64,000 nucleotides of DNA from Dryas octopetala (GCA_963921425.1 OY992834.1:3596001-3660000), one strand, 5' to 3'. Positions 51,250 to 63,918 are shown, counted from the first letter of the stretch. Notes: generated by a model not told the origin, from the letters alone. Numbers and translations are program-made.

Positions 51250-51770
51250 ATAGTATTATATTATAAAAAATTAGGATTAAATACCAAATATCAATAATTT
51301 TTTAGTAAAGTAGTAAGACACTAATTTTTTTTAGTTTAGGTACTAACCTAGAGTAAAACATTTTGGATTAAGTCACAAATCAGTTTGTTATACAGTTGTG
51401 ACTGTCGAACAGTTACAGTTGTAATTGTTGAACAATCACAGTTGTGACTATTTAAAATTTATAAAAAATCAAAATTTTTAAGGGTTTCATAATTTTGATT
51501 TAGGTTTGGGGGATGAAGTTCTATAACCCAAAGACTAAACATTAAAGTTTAAGCCTTGCAAATATTGAAAAAACAACAAATCAATAAAAAAGTTATGATT
51601 GTTAGACAGTCACAGTTCGATATAACCATGTTTTGTAAAGTTGGTACCTAAACTGAAATTTAGTACCTAAAGTGAAATGACATAAATATTTTAGTAGTTG
51701 AAATGAAAAAACATTATAATTTGGTACCTAAAGTCAATGGACCTATTATATTAAGCATCCTAGTATTTTT
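51250..51770. mobile_element. Possible non-autonomous transposon relic with internal 23-bp repeats
   Basis: Short motifs of the type TTTAGGTACTAA occur on the left and, inverted, several times on the right (GGTACCTAAA, AGTACCTAAAG), as in many foldback elements. Inside, at 51392-51452, a 23-bp unit beginning ACAGTTGTGACTGTCG is repeated 2.6 times, and a related copy lies inverted near 51600. No target duplication could be fixed, so the ends are approximate. Confidence 0.35.
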
Positions 51771-53932
51771 GTTTAAAAAAAAAGGGTTGGGCTAAAGCCC
51801 ATCTAGCCCGGTGGGTACATCTATGCTTGAAGACAAGCATGACTTACACCCGGGTCCAAGGGGAATTTTATCTTCAAATTTGCACAAATTTAATGGTTAA
51901 ATATATTTTATTATGTTAACAAAACCACGCACACAATATTTTTTATTTTTTATTTATTTTTTATACATCAAAGTGTATATATTACGATGAGAGTTAGAAC
52001 ACTAATAGGGTATATAACATGAGGACAAGTTTGTTTAAAAGGGTAAAAGAGAGTGAAAAGTAGTAGAATATTTGTTTACCAAGCTATTATTCATCATTAA
52101 ATCCATCATTAAAATTGTTTGAATAATGATGATATGATTGACATTTAATAAAGAGAGTTATTATAATATGAAAAACACCAAAATCTGAGAAAAAAAAGTT
52201 GGGATTTTTAACATTTTCCTTACTCCATATATATTAAAGAAGTCTCAAGTTTAAAGTTTATAATTTATTGTTTTGGACTTATTAGATTTCAAAGGTGATA
52301 ATGACCTTCATTTTAAATTGATTGTAAAAATTGTATGATGTAATTAGAGTCTAAATAAAATTTCTTGTATATAACAATTGGCAAAATATCTTATTTCTTT
52401 TTTTTTTTTTTTGGCCAAGGCAAAATATCTTATTTCAATCATAGTATAGCTGTATAGACAAGTATAAGAAGAAGAGAACTAAAATAAGAAAAGATAGATA
52501 ATGAAACAAAAGGAAAAAGAAAAAGAAAGATGAGATAATTATTATAATTTTGTTACTTTTTGCAATGTTTTCCCGCCAAATATCTTGGTTGTTCCGCTGG
52601 CAGGGCCGGCATGACCCATGACAATGAGGGTGGTTCATGGCCCACCTCTGCGGCCTAATTATTGGGCCGTTGTCCAAGTTACGAAAACGCCCATCGGCGG
52701 AAAACAATTCCTCAGCACCAGTAATTGAAAAGGCAAAAGTGGGAGGAGGGCATTTTCGGCACATCGAAATTCAGACAGAAAAGGCGGGCAACAATTTGAG
52801 CGTTCTCTGTCAGCCTTTTTCTCATTGTCTTGATTCCTGAACCAAATGAAATTATTTGAATTTTGAAAAAAGCGCTTTTTGCTTAAAGGCTAAAGCACAC
52901 GCCGCTTCGCCTCGCTTGACCTTCTTCTTCTGCTTCGTCAAAGCTCGAAACCAATCAACCAATCGATTTGGGGGTCACTGAGTGAGCTCAGTCTTGTATG
53001 TTGCTCATCAATTCTTCATCTTTCTTTCTTTTTTAATTTTTTTAGAATTGATTACATGCAGATTCTACTTTTGATTATTATTTGTGTGATTCATTTCTAG
53101 TCTCGCTTTTTGCTTAAATTTCTTGAAATTTTCATGGCATGTGGTTGGGCTAATTCAATGGTTTCTTTGATTTGAATGGCGATGCTACTTTCTACGAGTC
53201 TCTGATCCTCGATCTTTGTGTCACCTTTAATAATAAGAATTAGTAGAAATTTATAGGAAGTCTTAGTTTGCATCTAATTCAATTTTGTGGGTTAAAATTT
53301 TTTAGAGAGGTTTTTTAAGTTTTAGGTAATCAGAATTAGTACATATTGTATTTGATGCCTTCTAATAATTCTGGAGTAACCATTAGAAAGAATTAGGGCT
53401 ATGAGATTTGAGAGATTTTGCGCCTTTTTCCAATCAGCGAATACAATGATACGAGTACAAATTGCTTGATTGAGTGTGCAAGTGGAATCCCACATCTGCC
53501 CATTCTATACTGCAATAAGAAATTGTTTTTTTGAGATAAAGAGTGATCCAATGGGAAATAGAATTTTGAGCTAAAGAGAGAGGACAGGTAACCTGATTGA
53601 ACATGAATAATGCAGTAGTTAGTAGTTAAACTAGCAACTCTTGATTGCTTGAGGTAGAAATTTTTCAAGACAGTCGACTCATGGGCTATGTTGCTTTTGT
53701 CATTTCCACTGAAAACTGAAAACAGGAGATGGGTTTTCTTTCTTTTTCACTATTTCGAATTTAACTTTTTTCTTATGCAGTTGCACTTTAATTTGTTCTG
53801 TTTTTATGGTCAGCTCCACCATTTATAGTTTGGTTAGTGAGCTGTCAAAATTCTTGTTCTCTAAGTTTTACTGTATTACAGAATTTAATTGAGGTCTTAT
53901 GTTTTGTGCTTTATATCATTTGAAGTCAGAAG

Positions 53933-55709
53933 ATGGTTGATATGGAGAGAACAGAGTTGCAGAAGTCAGATTCATGTGGGCAAGATAATAATATTACTCC
54001 AGATAGTTCTATATGGCTTGTTGAAAATCTTGAAGGTAAGTAGCTATTTTCTAACCCATCTTGTTTGTTGTACTCTGTCTTGTTGTTTACTTGGGCAGAT
54101 TGTTTCAGGGTGTAATGTTTCTGTGATTAGTTGACTATAAAATGTTCAAATGTTCTCTCTTACAGAGATGGACCAGAGCATTAAGCAAATGCTGAAGCTG
54201 ATCAAAGAAGATGGTGGTTCTTTGCCCACAAATTGTCAGCAGAAGCCAGAGTTGATTGAGGAATTTCATCGAATGTATCGATCACTGGCTGGGTGCTATG
54301 ATCACTTAACAAAGGAAGCACATAAGAGTATACCATCTGAGATTCCAATGCAGGGCTTCGGAGATTCCGAATCTGGCTATGACCATGGCTCTCCTCTGCT
54401 GACTCCTGACACAAAGCTGGGTTTGCAAAAATCTGGCCATCAGGTTGTTGGTTTAGATATATCATTGATCTCAGGTGGTTCTAGCCCTGCCCTTTCCTTA
54501 CGGAATGGCACTGAATCATCTTCCTCATCATCATTGGAATCTGAGTCAGAATCTCATAACTTCTCTGTCAGTAATTACTCAGTTCCACCTCTGAACATTG
54601 ACTTTGACAGCCAGGGATGGCAGCAGAAGATTATTGAGCTAGAAACTGAACTCTCTAGCATGAAAGAGAAGCTCCAGATGAGGGATGCTGATCTTGAAAT
54701 GGAGAAAATACGGGTACTGGAGCTGCAAAAACAGATAGCTGAGATGGAGAGTTGTGCATCAGACAGAGATAATGAGATTGGGAGATTGGTGGGAGACTTG
54801 GAAGTAACTAAAGAAAGGCTTAAGGGGTCGGATGAAGAGATTGCAAAGTTGAAGCATGAACTTACAGAGAGAATGTCTGAAGGTGGTCGTCAAATACAAT
54901 GCCAGCTTGAAGTGGCTCAGGAAGATATAGCCACGTTGGAAGCTCAAATTGACTTAGAGAGAAAGCATGTTTCGGAGCTGCAGGATAGGATTATGAGGTA
55001 CAATGATTTTAGCCGTGATCTTGAGGTTACGGAGTTGAAGCGTGCATTGCATGATGCCGAGGAACAATTCTTTATGGAGAAAGCACACCTGCAGACTGAT
55101 ATTTTAAGTTTGTCAGAGAAGCAAACCATTTTGGAGACAAGATCCGAAGAATGGGAATTGAGATACAAGAATTTAGAAGATGAAATAAGGCAATGCCAAA
55201 CTGATAAGATAGAGATGGAAAGGATGCATGTTGCCCAAGAGATAGCTATGCAAAGTGAAATAAGTCGGACGAAGGTAGAACTTGCTGAGCGAAGTGAACA
55301 TGTGGAAGCTGTGAATAAACAGTTTGACAGATTTAAACTGAAATATGATATGCTAATGGCAGAGAAGGATGAGCTCAATGCAAAGCTTCACATGTTTATG
55401 GCGAATGTGAGTTCCCGGGACAATCAAATTCAGGAATTGGAGGAACATCTATGCCGGTTACATACAGAACATGAGGCGCTGAATGCTGGATCTGAAAGTG
55501 CACGTAAATTAGTAGATGAATTGAAATTGAGAGTGGAGGAGTTGCAGAAAGAGGTGAATAGGCAGAGGGTTGTGATCTCGGATGGGGCTGAGGAGAAAAG
55601 AGAGGCGATACGACAGCTTTGTTTCTCACTGGAGCATTATAGGAGTGGGTACAAAGAACTTCGTCAAGCCTTTATTGGGCACAAGCGGCAAGCAGTTGCA
55701 GCTGCATAA
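53933..55709 (+). CDS. NETWORKED 4-like coiled-coil protein (NAB-domain family)
   Basis: Two coding exons (53933-54035, 54166-55709), 548 residues. Residues about 27-90 match the middle and end of the actin-binding NAB (KIP1-like) domain: SIWLVENLEEMDQSIKQMLK, then KPELIEEFHRMYRSLAGCYDHLTKE. A Ser-rich linker follows and then a long coiled coil from about 175 to 530 (heptad-rich ELETELSSMKEKLQ onwards). NET4 proteins link actin to the vacuole membrane. Two standard parts of the NAB domain are missing or altered: the Trp-rich start (SWWWDSHI type) is absent, and the loop usually reading DSFAKKAEMYY is GGSLPTNCQQ here. Either an upstream exon was missed or the actin-binding surface is reduced. 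At5g58320 (NET4A) lies close to At5g58300 in Arabidopsis, matching the order here. Confidence 0.82.
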
Positions 55710-57615
55710 ACTTAGTTTCTTTTGCAAAACGGTCTAGTATGTTTCTGAGGCTCACTTGTCTCTTGCAGGATGTGTTGTGTTCTTTTGAAAGAACTTTTGT
55801 TCATTTCTATAGACTATTGGGTATTGTTGTATCTTGTTTACGGTCATGATCAATTCAGGTCAGACATTATATGGATGCTTAGCTAATGTTGGTGTTAGAT
55901 GCTGCTGTTATGTTCTAGATTGTGCATGTTGAAGACCAATACTGGCCATAAACAAGTTCATTCCTAATTTTGTGTGTGTATCTCATATTCTCATCCTCTT
56001 AAACTCTGATAGGAAAGAGCTTTTGGCTGAGTCTTGGATCTGGTTATTCCCTAATTAGTAATTTAACATGACTTATTAAACCTTGTGTCAGTGTCACTGC
56101 TAGTAGTGTGTTAAAATTGGTCTTCTGAGTTCTCATGTGGCCAGAGGGAAATGGTCAAAGCCTGAGTCTAAAGCCCCATGGAAGACTCTCAATGGTCAAA
56201 CCTTCTAATTGAGAGAGATAAAATTACAACCTATTCTCTGCCAGTGAGCTTTGACTTGATCCTTCTAATTTAATTGGGAATCCCTTCTCTGCCTTATAAG
56301 GCTTATTTAGACTTAGACTTGGTCATGGTCTATTAAACCCAACAGTCCTTGAATTGTATTCAACCCAAGAAAAAATGTTGTGAGCTGAGTATGAGCTTTC
56401 GATTCACTCTACAAATTAAATGCATTTTTATATTTGTTGGGCTTGAAGATTACTTCACATTACACATGGCTTGTCTGTTGGACCCTTTTATTTGATTAGT
56501 GAGCTCTCCTAAGCCAAATGCAAAACCAAATTTACATCACCACATGGCCTCCAAATTCTCATGTGGCATCGTCTGTTTGTTTGCTAGTAATCGAAAATAG
56601 AAAGTTAAAGGGTAAAGAAATACATGAGGGCATTTCAAATTTTCAATGATTAGGTCGTCTGGGCAGTGGGCAGTGGACACTTTGAAGTTTGAACTTTGAA
56701 TATGGCGATAAGACATGGCAAACAAGCAAGCAAGCAAAAACTTGGGAAAGAGAAAAAAGAAAAAAGAATAAAGAGAATAAATAAAGAAAAAGAGGAAAGT
56801 GAAAACGAGGAAGATACAGTCATACAGATACCATGTTTGACCAAAGATGACGTAGATATTAGATGCTGCTGAGGTGGCAGGATTGAAATGTCAGTAATGT
56901 CCCTGGAAATATTGACGTGCGTCAGGACATCGAAATCAAATCGTCATTTGAATTTGAATAAGTTCAATTCCTTCCCTTCTGAATGTGACGCCAAATTTCC
57001 AAGCAGGAACGGCCCTGTCGTTTTACTGCCGGCAGCCTGCGTTTTATTCCATCGCAATTTTTTTTTTTTTTTGGTAAAAATTCCATCGCAATTTTGATTG
57101 ATGGTTCAGTGGTAATCGATTTGCCTTATATATTTATTTATTAATTTATCATGCCCCGGTAGTCAAAGTTGGGACCCACACAAAATATACCCACTCTCGG
57201 TAGCATACATAAGTCTATGTCATCTGGATTATTGAATGCCACGTACCAATTACAGCTGGGTAGTGTGTGCGCCCCACCCCACACAAATTCCAACGTTGAC
57301 TTTGAAATTCATTAGTCCATCTTTTTTTGGCATTCCTCTTCTTTCTTTGGTTTCTTGGCGCGAAATTTACCCTGGGATTCCCGGAAAAACCCCAAGAAAG
57401 AAAAATTAAAATTAAAAAGAGGGGGCCGTTGACTTGACTGGGAATTTTGCGAAACCAACAAAACCCAAGATAACGGCCGTGGTCGCGAGCGAGAGAGAGT
57501 AGTTCAATTTTTATTTCTATTTATCTATTTTTCTTGTTAAACAGTTAAACACCCAATAGGGAAAGGAGATTAGGAGATTGTTTGATAACTTTGATTGATT
57601 GAAAATTTGAATTAT

Positions 57616-57618
<3 letters not shown>

Positions 57619-57661
<43 letters not shown>
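57619..57661. repeat. (GA)21 microsatellite
   Basis: About 21 uninterrupted GA units in the proximal promoter or leader of the EDR4-like gene. GA/CT tracts are common at plant transcription starts and are targets of BPC factors. Length is likely polymorphic. Confidence 0.9.
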
Positions 57662-57664
<3 letters not shown>

Positions 57665-58264
57665 CAGTAAGACGATGACACGTCAAGACTGACGCTTTAA
57701 ATACGGTCTCTTTTTCTGTGTGTTGCTCTCTCAGTCTCTCGTCTTGAGCTTCAATTCCCGTGTTTCTCACGGTCAGGAATGGTTGACCCAGAAGCTTCTT
57801 TAGCAAGACAAACGACCAATTCCTAATCTTTCACTCATTCCTCTAATCCTCTCCTTCTGTGTGTCTGTGTGAAACAAAACAAGACTAGCTTCTTCAGCTA
57901 GAAAGAGCAATTGCCCACTTTCAGACTCTGTGTTTGCTAAAGACTAAGCACCATAGATAAAGAAGATTCCTCAGAATTTTCCATCTTTTACCAACACCCA
58001 AATACTCAAACAATTTGCTTACGTTTCTAATTCTGTCCGTCTCTCTACTTTTGGATCTCTTTGAGTCTCTATTATATTCACTACCCATTCAGGTACGTAT
58101 TGGTTCTTAATTTCTCTTGGAATTTAATTAAACTTTCATGTTTAATTCCTCGTAAGCTTGTTGTTGAAGCTTGTCAGTGAATGAATGAGGTGGGATCTTC
58201 ATCCAAGTTCCCTACTTTTTTCATAGATCTAAATACCCATTTACATCTTTTAATTACATTGCAG

Positions 58265-58301
58265 ATGGTATGGTGTGAGCATGCTTGAATCTGGTTATTG
58301 A
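58265..58301 (+). promoter_or_regulatory. Two overlapping short upstream open frames
   Basis: Right after the predicted leader-intron acceptor, ATG at 58265 opens a 7-codon frame (MVWCEHA) ending TGA at 58288. A second ATG at 58281, in another frame, opens a 6-codon frame (MLESGY) ending at 58301. Both end before the main ATG at 58359. They could reduce translation of the EDR4-like protein, allowing reinitiation. This depends on the leader splicing being as predicted. Confidence 0.5.
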
Positions 58302-58358
58302 TATTCAATACCATCAATCAAGTTTGTGTTGGAAGAAGCCCAAGTTTTTTGGATAAAT

Positions 58359-61300
58359 ATGGGTACTGAATTGACTACTAATGTTCGACTGGTCACATGT
58401 CCTAAATGTCGTAGAGTTCTTGCAGAGCCAGCAGATTTGCAGATGTATAGGTGTGGTGGATGTAACACCATTCTCCAAGGTAATAACAATCTCATAAATC
58501 TACCAGTCAATCTACTTTGTTTAATTCTCACTAGAAAGTATGGTCTACTCTGCTATTATCATGATTCATGAAGCATGGCTAAAGATAAAACAAGTGGGAT
58601 TAGGATGATTATAGCCCTCCACTGTCTACATGTTTTGTAAATATTTGTCATTAATTAGTCAAATGATAATAGATCAAAAGACTTGTGCCATTAACACCAA
58701 AAAAGACTTGTTGTCATTGTGTGTTTTCTTGGATTGCTTAAATTGTTTGATATAAGACATTAATTGCATTAGCATGTTGCCCCATTGCATGGACCCTTGA
58801 CTAGTTGCTACTATAATTACTATATATGGTTAGACCATCATTTCTGTCTATAGGTTCAACATTCTGATTAATTTAAGCTCCCTCTTTTTCATCTGCCTTT
58901 TGTACAAAAATAAAGTTCACATCTTGCTATTCAGTTTTTGAATTCATTATTGGTATTAATTTTTTAAATCCTCCTCCTGAATGCAGTAAAAAGTCGAATT
59001 AATGGTGTGAGAAGAGAGAGCTCTGGCTTAAATGAAACAGCGGCAGCTCAGATAAATGGATTGGATCACGTTTCTGGAGATAAAGAATCCATCAGCTCAA
59101 GTCTTAATGCAACTCTTCTCGACTCAGGAGAATGCTCTTCAGACCTAAACAATGAGAGAGATCAGAGTAAGCCTTCAGAAGGCAATGAATCTGGCAGCTC
59201 AAGTCCTAAGGCTACTTCTCCTGACTCAGGAGAAAGCTTTTCGGACCAGAACAATGAGGAGAATCAGAATAAGTCTTCAGAAGGCAATGAATCTGGCAGC
59301 TCAAGTCCTAAGGCTACTTTTCCTGACTCAGGAGAATGCTTTTCGGACCAAAACAATGAGAGGGATCAGAGTAAGTCTTCAGAAGGCAATGAATCTGACA
59401 GCTCAAGTCGTATTGCGACTCTTCCTGACTTGAGGGAATGCTCTTCAGACCAAAACAATGAGAGGGATCAGAGTAAGTCTTCAGAACACAACAAATCTAA
59501 CAGCTCAAGTCCTAAGGCTACTTTTCCCGACTTGGGAGAATGCTTTTCAAACCAAAACAATGAGAACAATCAAAATATGTCTTCTGAAGACAAAGAATCT
59601 GACAGCTCAAGTTGTAATGCAACTCTTCCTGACTTGAGGGAATGCTCTTCAGACCAAAACAATCAGAGGGATCAGAGTAAGTCTTCAGAAGGCCACGAAT
59701 CTAGCAGCTCAAGTCCTAAGGCTACTTTTCCTGACTCGGGAGAGTGCTTTTTGGACCGAAACAGTGAGGAGAATCAAAATAAGTCTTCTGAAGACAAAGA
59801 ATATGGAAACTCAAGTCACAAGGATATTCTTCTAGACTCAGGAGAATGCACTTCAAATCAAACCAGTGGGAGGGATCCCTATAAGTCTTCTGAAGACTGT
59901 GATGGCAAGCAGCTTGGAGATGTACAATTACCAAACGAAGACCAAAACAAACTTAGTAATGGAAATGATTCTTGCGATTTTGATACTGAGCAACTTGAAG
60001 TTCCCAATGAAATCTGTTCATCTACTGAGTTTGCACATAATGAAATTGAGTCATTACCAATAACAGGAGCAGGTTCAGAAGTATCATTAAATGATGAGAG
60101 CTCACCTTTAGCAAAATCAAATTTAGAAGAAGACATCAGCAAGGAGGTTGATTCTGATTTCAGGAGCTCAAGTGCTGTCAATTCAGTGGCTACAAGGGGA
60201 AATAGTTCACTAATTGCTGATCATATGCCAGCAAGGGAGAGCATTTTCTCAGATACCCTTATCTCTTCTCCTGATGAACAATCAAATATAGAAGTAGACA
60301 TTAACAAGGAGACTGATTCTGGTTTCAGGAGCTCAAGTTCTGTCAATCCAGTGGCTACAACTACAAGGGGAAGTAGTTCCATAGTTACTGCTCATATGCC
60401 TGCAAGGGAGAGCATTTCATCAGATATCCTTATGTGCTCTCCTGATGAACAACTGGAGCCACCTCAGAATAGTGTTCCGAATGGCTTTGCCCATGTAATG
60501 TCTCCAGATACATTTGAAGAAACTACACAATTTGACCCCAGCTCTGAGCTTAGCGGCACACTCAGAGATATGTCAAAGTCTCCAACAACTAGAAGCCATC
60601 ATGCTTATTATGATGGCAGCGTCTCTTCTTATGATGGTATGGATGATCAATTCTCCAACCGAAATATACATTCATTTAAAGACCCTTATAGGGTTGCAAA
60701 CTTTGTTCATTCTGAAGAAAGACCCAGAAGGGATAAATTCCTTGTGCCAAACATGATGGATAGAGATTCTGGATTGCAGAATCAAGTAAGGAATTCCTGG
60801 TCAAGTTTGTCTGATAAGAATGATCATGCCACGAAATTCAGAAAGTGGGGTCAAGATGAATTACTGCAACCTAGAAGGCCAGGCCATCCCAGTCGAGGTT
60901 GGACAAGATTACAGAGTGGTGAATATGTGTCTAGGATGCCTTTCCCTCGAAGAGGTTCCCAAGTTGGATATGAAAATGGAGGCCCTACAAATCAACTGCA
61001 TAATGAATTCCAATGCAATTCAGGCTATCAATCATCAAACAAGTCTGCGGAAGCTGAACAGGACAAGATGACACTGCTGAGAATGGTTTATGAACTGCAG
61101 AATCAAGTTAACAATCTGAATGAAAAGGCAAGTGGAAGGGTTTCCGGAGGAGCCACTTGGAAGGAAAAGCATATTCCCCGGTACCATAATTATGAGGCAT
61201 CTGAGGAGGAACTTTTTCAAGGCCCAAACCATCCTAGGTATCTAAGAAGACGCAGGGCAGGAAGCCACTATCCCCAGAACCGAAAATTCACGCGAATACC

Positions 61301-62306
61301 TTTCTCCAGTGAGGCAACAACCAGCAGGCACCAAGTTGATCCCTCCTGTTTGCATTGCTATCCCCAAGACTGGCAGTGCTCAGCACCATTGCCTCTACCC
61401 ATCCGTTGCAATAATAATGGGTTATCTAGAGTCCACCCGGGTCACAGTTGTTGGACATCCCATGATAATTCTTATCCATCAAGCCCTGAACGGTATGTGG
61501 AATCTGATTATCCCCTTTGGGGCCGTGAAACAATGTCTGATGATCAGAGGCACAGAAGTCATGAGGTGAAGAAGTATTTTAGAGAGAAACATCATTTGGC
61601 TAAGCGACATTTCCGGCCCATGGCAGGTGGATCCCCTCTCATAACCTGTTATAACTGCTTAAAACTGCTGCAGATACCTGCAGATTTTCTCCTTTTCAAA
61701 AGGAGATGCCATAAACTTAGATGTGGTGCTTGTTCGGAGGTGCTTAAGTTTTCACTCCAAAAGAGATGTCATATTGTCCCTTATGAACTGACTGCTATAG
61801 ACCCTCCACCAAGTGAGGTTGAGGACTCTAGTGATGCTATTAATGGGAGTAATTTGGCTTCAGCATCTCAACCATTTGATTGTCAACATGCGGATCCTGT
61901 GTCATGTTCTGATGATTATGGTTATGGACTCTCTTACTGCCAAAGTTGCTCTACTGAAGGAGATCCTGGAAACTTAGCACCCCATAACTCTCTCCAAGGT
62001 AATTCAGATGATAGAAATATGTCATATAGTTCGTTGGATCCAATGAGAGAGAGAAAGGAGCTCGTCTTGAATCAGTCTCGGAACAAAGATAAGGGTCCAA
62101 TGCATAGATATGGGCCAGCAAGATCTTCGTCTAATGTGTTGAAATCAGAGAAATTATCCTCAGAAATTGAGGAGCTGCCACCAAAGTCAAGTTCACCACT
62201 TCATCAACTCATGGGTTACTCTTCGCCAAGCCAAGTGATAAAAGGGTCTGCATTAGCTCGCACAGGGACAGGGTCAAGCTCATACTCAATGCAGAGAGAA
62301 CCCTGA
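58359..62306 (+). CDS. ENHANCED DISEASE RESISTANCE 4-like protein (DUF3133 family)
   Basis: Two coding exons (58359-58479, 58987-62306), 1146 residues. The N-terminus is a zinc ribbon, VTCPKCRRVL...YRCGGC (Cys14, Cys17, Cys32, Cys35). Near the C-terminus (about 915-970) lies the DUF3133 zinc-ribbon-like domain, starting FRPMAGGSPLITCYNCLKLL, with RRCHKLRCGACSEVLKF. Both ends are diagnostic of the EDR4 family; Arabidopsis EDR4 works with EDR1 and clathrin in negative control of powdery mildew resistance. Between them is disordered Ser/Asp/Asn-rich sequence with eight 34-residue tandem repeats (residues 70-341) and, further on, two copies of a roughly 52-residue unit. A short predicted coiled coil (LRMVYELQNQVNNLNEKA) precedes the C-terminal part. 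Confidence 0.92.
59073..59888 (+). repeat. Eight 102-bp in-frame tandem repeats in the EDR4-like gene
   Basis: Exactly 816 bp, eight units of 102 bp (34 codons), each on the pattern SExxESxSSSxxATxPDxxEC, then xSDQNNExxQxKS. A ninth unit begins at 59889 and decays after a few codons. No unit breaks the reading frame. Units 4 and 6 resemble each other (LPDLRECSSDQ), as do 3, 5 and 7 (FPDxGECF), suggesting duplication in pairs. Confidence 0.9.
60130..60455 (+). repeat. Two-copy internal repeat, about 52 codons
   Basis: The first copy begins EDISKEVDSDFRSSSAVN and the second VDINKETDSGFRSSSSVN. Both continue through HMPARESI and end SPDEQ. A separate duplication from the 34-residue array, in the same exon and in frame. 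Confidence 0.8.
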
Positions 62307-63150
62307 CATCACTTCAAGGAAGTAACAGATAATTCTCAGGATATGCAGCTGCCGAGCACTGAATGATAACACTGAAACTCCTGGGGGATTTTCTCAAATG
62401 GAAGACCTTCATTTGTTTCACTGATTGGACCCTGAAAGATGGAAAAGTGAACAGAACCACGACGGAAGCATAGATTTCTGGAATTTATTCAATGACAGAA
62501 AATTGGCTTCTTTTACCAGCCACATGTAAGTCCTCTGGTTTTTTCTGTCTATTCCTTCCTGGTGGAATAAGACTGATACAATTGTTTCCGAGTATAAGTT
62601 AGATGTAGAAATCAAATTTTCAATTGTTGTGTATGTATACAAGTCCACGAGAGATTGGTATTTGATTTATTTGTTTAATGTATAGTATATCACGTGCAAT
62701 GATAATTCATATTTCTTTTAACATTTGCTGTTTTTTGTTTGAGTTTGGTAGAATTTTCCCGAATTCATTATCACCCATTAAACCATATCAATAATGATTT
62801 TAAATAAATACAAGTCCAAAGGGCAAAGCAAAAATGGATGAGGCTATCACCCCAGTAAAGCATGCTAAATAAGTAACTGGATCTTCCCGAATACCAACTG
62901 AGCAATAATTAGGAAATGTGGTAAGATGGAAATGACAATGGGTCTATATTGGTAACACTTCAGTCACCACCATAGCCAATTCTATACCTAAAACCGTAAT
63001 AACCAATATGCTTTGCTTTCCTAAAGTATACAGAGTACATCTCTTTCCAGCTCTCTTGGTATTGTTGCTATTGGATGTAACTCCCAGTGCTGGAGTGCTT
63101 TAATTTATATTTACACAACCTGCAAGAAGCTGCATCTGCACTTTCTAGTT
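62307..63150. other. Convergent intergenic space
   Basis: The 3' UTR of the EDR4-like gene meets the 3' UTR of the ABC1-type kinase gene on the other strand. No other feature seen. Confidence 0.55.
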
Positions 63151-63918
63151 TCATCTGAAATTGTCCCTGTAGTTGCTTCTTCGATTTGAGACAATGGAAA
63201 TCCTTTGGTCCTGGAGCATATTCAAGTTCGGGGCCAACAAACGGGTGTACCGATCAAAATACAAAAGCTGCTTCAAGAGAAGTGCAAATTCTCGGGGAAA
63301 TCTCAATCCATATGATTCACTAACCCGAATCTGCAATAAGAACATGCAAGAAGCTTATGACAGGTGATCATCCTTGAACAGACCAAAATCAGAAACCTAC
63401 TAGATTTAAAAATTTCCCCTTTTTTAAGTGTTGTATTAAAACTTTACTGTGTCACTAACCACATACATCTTGTTCCCTTATAATTTGATATTTCCAAGAA
63501 AATTTTCAGTTATTTTTTTATTTCTATTGTCACTCCCCCACCCCCACCCACACCCACACCAAAATAATAATAATAATAATAATAAAGAGAGGAAAAAACC
63601 CTTCTTTGACTCTAACATGATTGCTTTCTCCTAGTCAACAGCTGTTCCTCAGAATTGCCATATTGAAACACTCTGTATTTACCAATTGAATCTTGTATTT
63701 CTTTTTTTTAAGGGTTCAAAGTTTTCAAAATGACAGCATAGGCTACAGAAGTACCACTAAATCATGCGGGTATGTACACCTAAAGGCAGTCAACAGCTTA
63801 CCACATCAAGAAAAAGTGCATTCATTTGTCTGTCATCAACAACTAGATTAGCAGAGACAGCAGTTGCATTTGTAGAGGTGTCCCTGGCTGTTGCTATGAC
63901 TATTTCTGTATCCAAATC
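63151..63918 (-). CDS. ABC1/ADCK-family atypical kinase, C-terminal exons (cut by right edge)
   Basis: Two exons are visible, 63918-63802 (39 codons) and 63330-63151 (59 codons plus TGA). They join in phase to DRQMNALFLDV then IRVSESYGLRFPREFALLLKQ. The C-terminal motif LKQLLYFDRYTRLLAP and the Arg-rich end are typical of plant ABC1K proteins, atypical kinases of chloroplasts and mitochondria involved in prenylquinone metabolism and plastoglobule function. The kinase core with its Ala-rich loop lies beyond the right edge. The bases from 63919 to 64000 are intron. I cannot say which ABC1K member this is or in which organelle it works. A (TAA)n tract lies in the intron near 63561-63584. Confidence 0.8.

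Larger units (their letters stand above)
47408..53932. other. AT-rich gene-poor region, 6.5 kb
   Basis: The left end is the promoter of the methylesterase; the right end, from about 52900, is the promoter and leader of the NET4-like gene, probably with a leader intron (donor near 52994, acceptor TTACAG ending at 53880). In between I see only small MITEs (B, D, C), a possible transposon relic at 51250-51770 and long AT-rich stretches. No protein gene or tRNA was recognised. Confidence 0.55.
55710..58358. other. Intergenic region and leader of the EDR4-like gene
   Basis: The left part is the 3' flank of the NET4-like gene. From about 57480 the sequence looks like the promoter and leader of the EDR4-like gene: a GA microsatellite, CT-rich stretches, then a leader intron (donor after 58092, acceptor ATTGCAG ending at 58264). 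No other gene seen. Confidence 0.55.
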
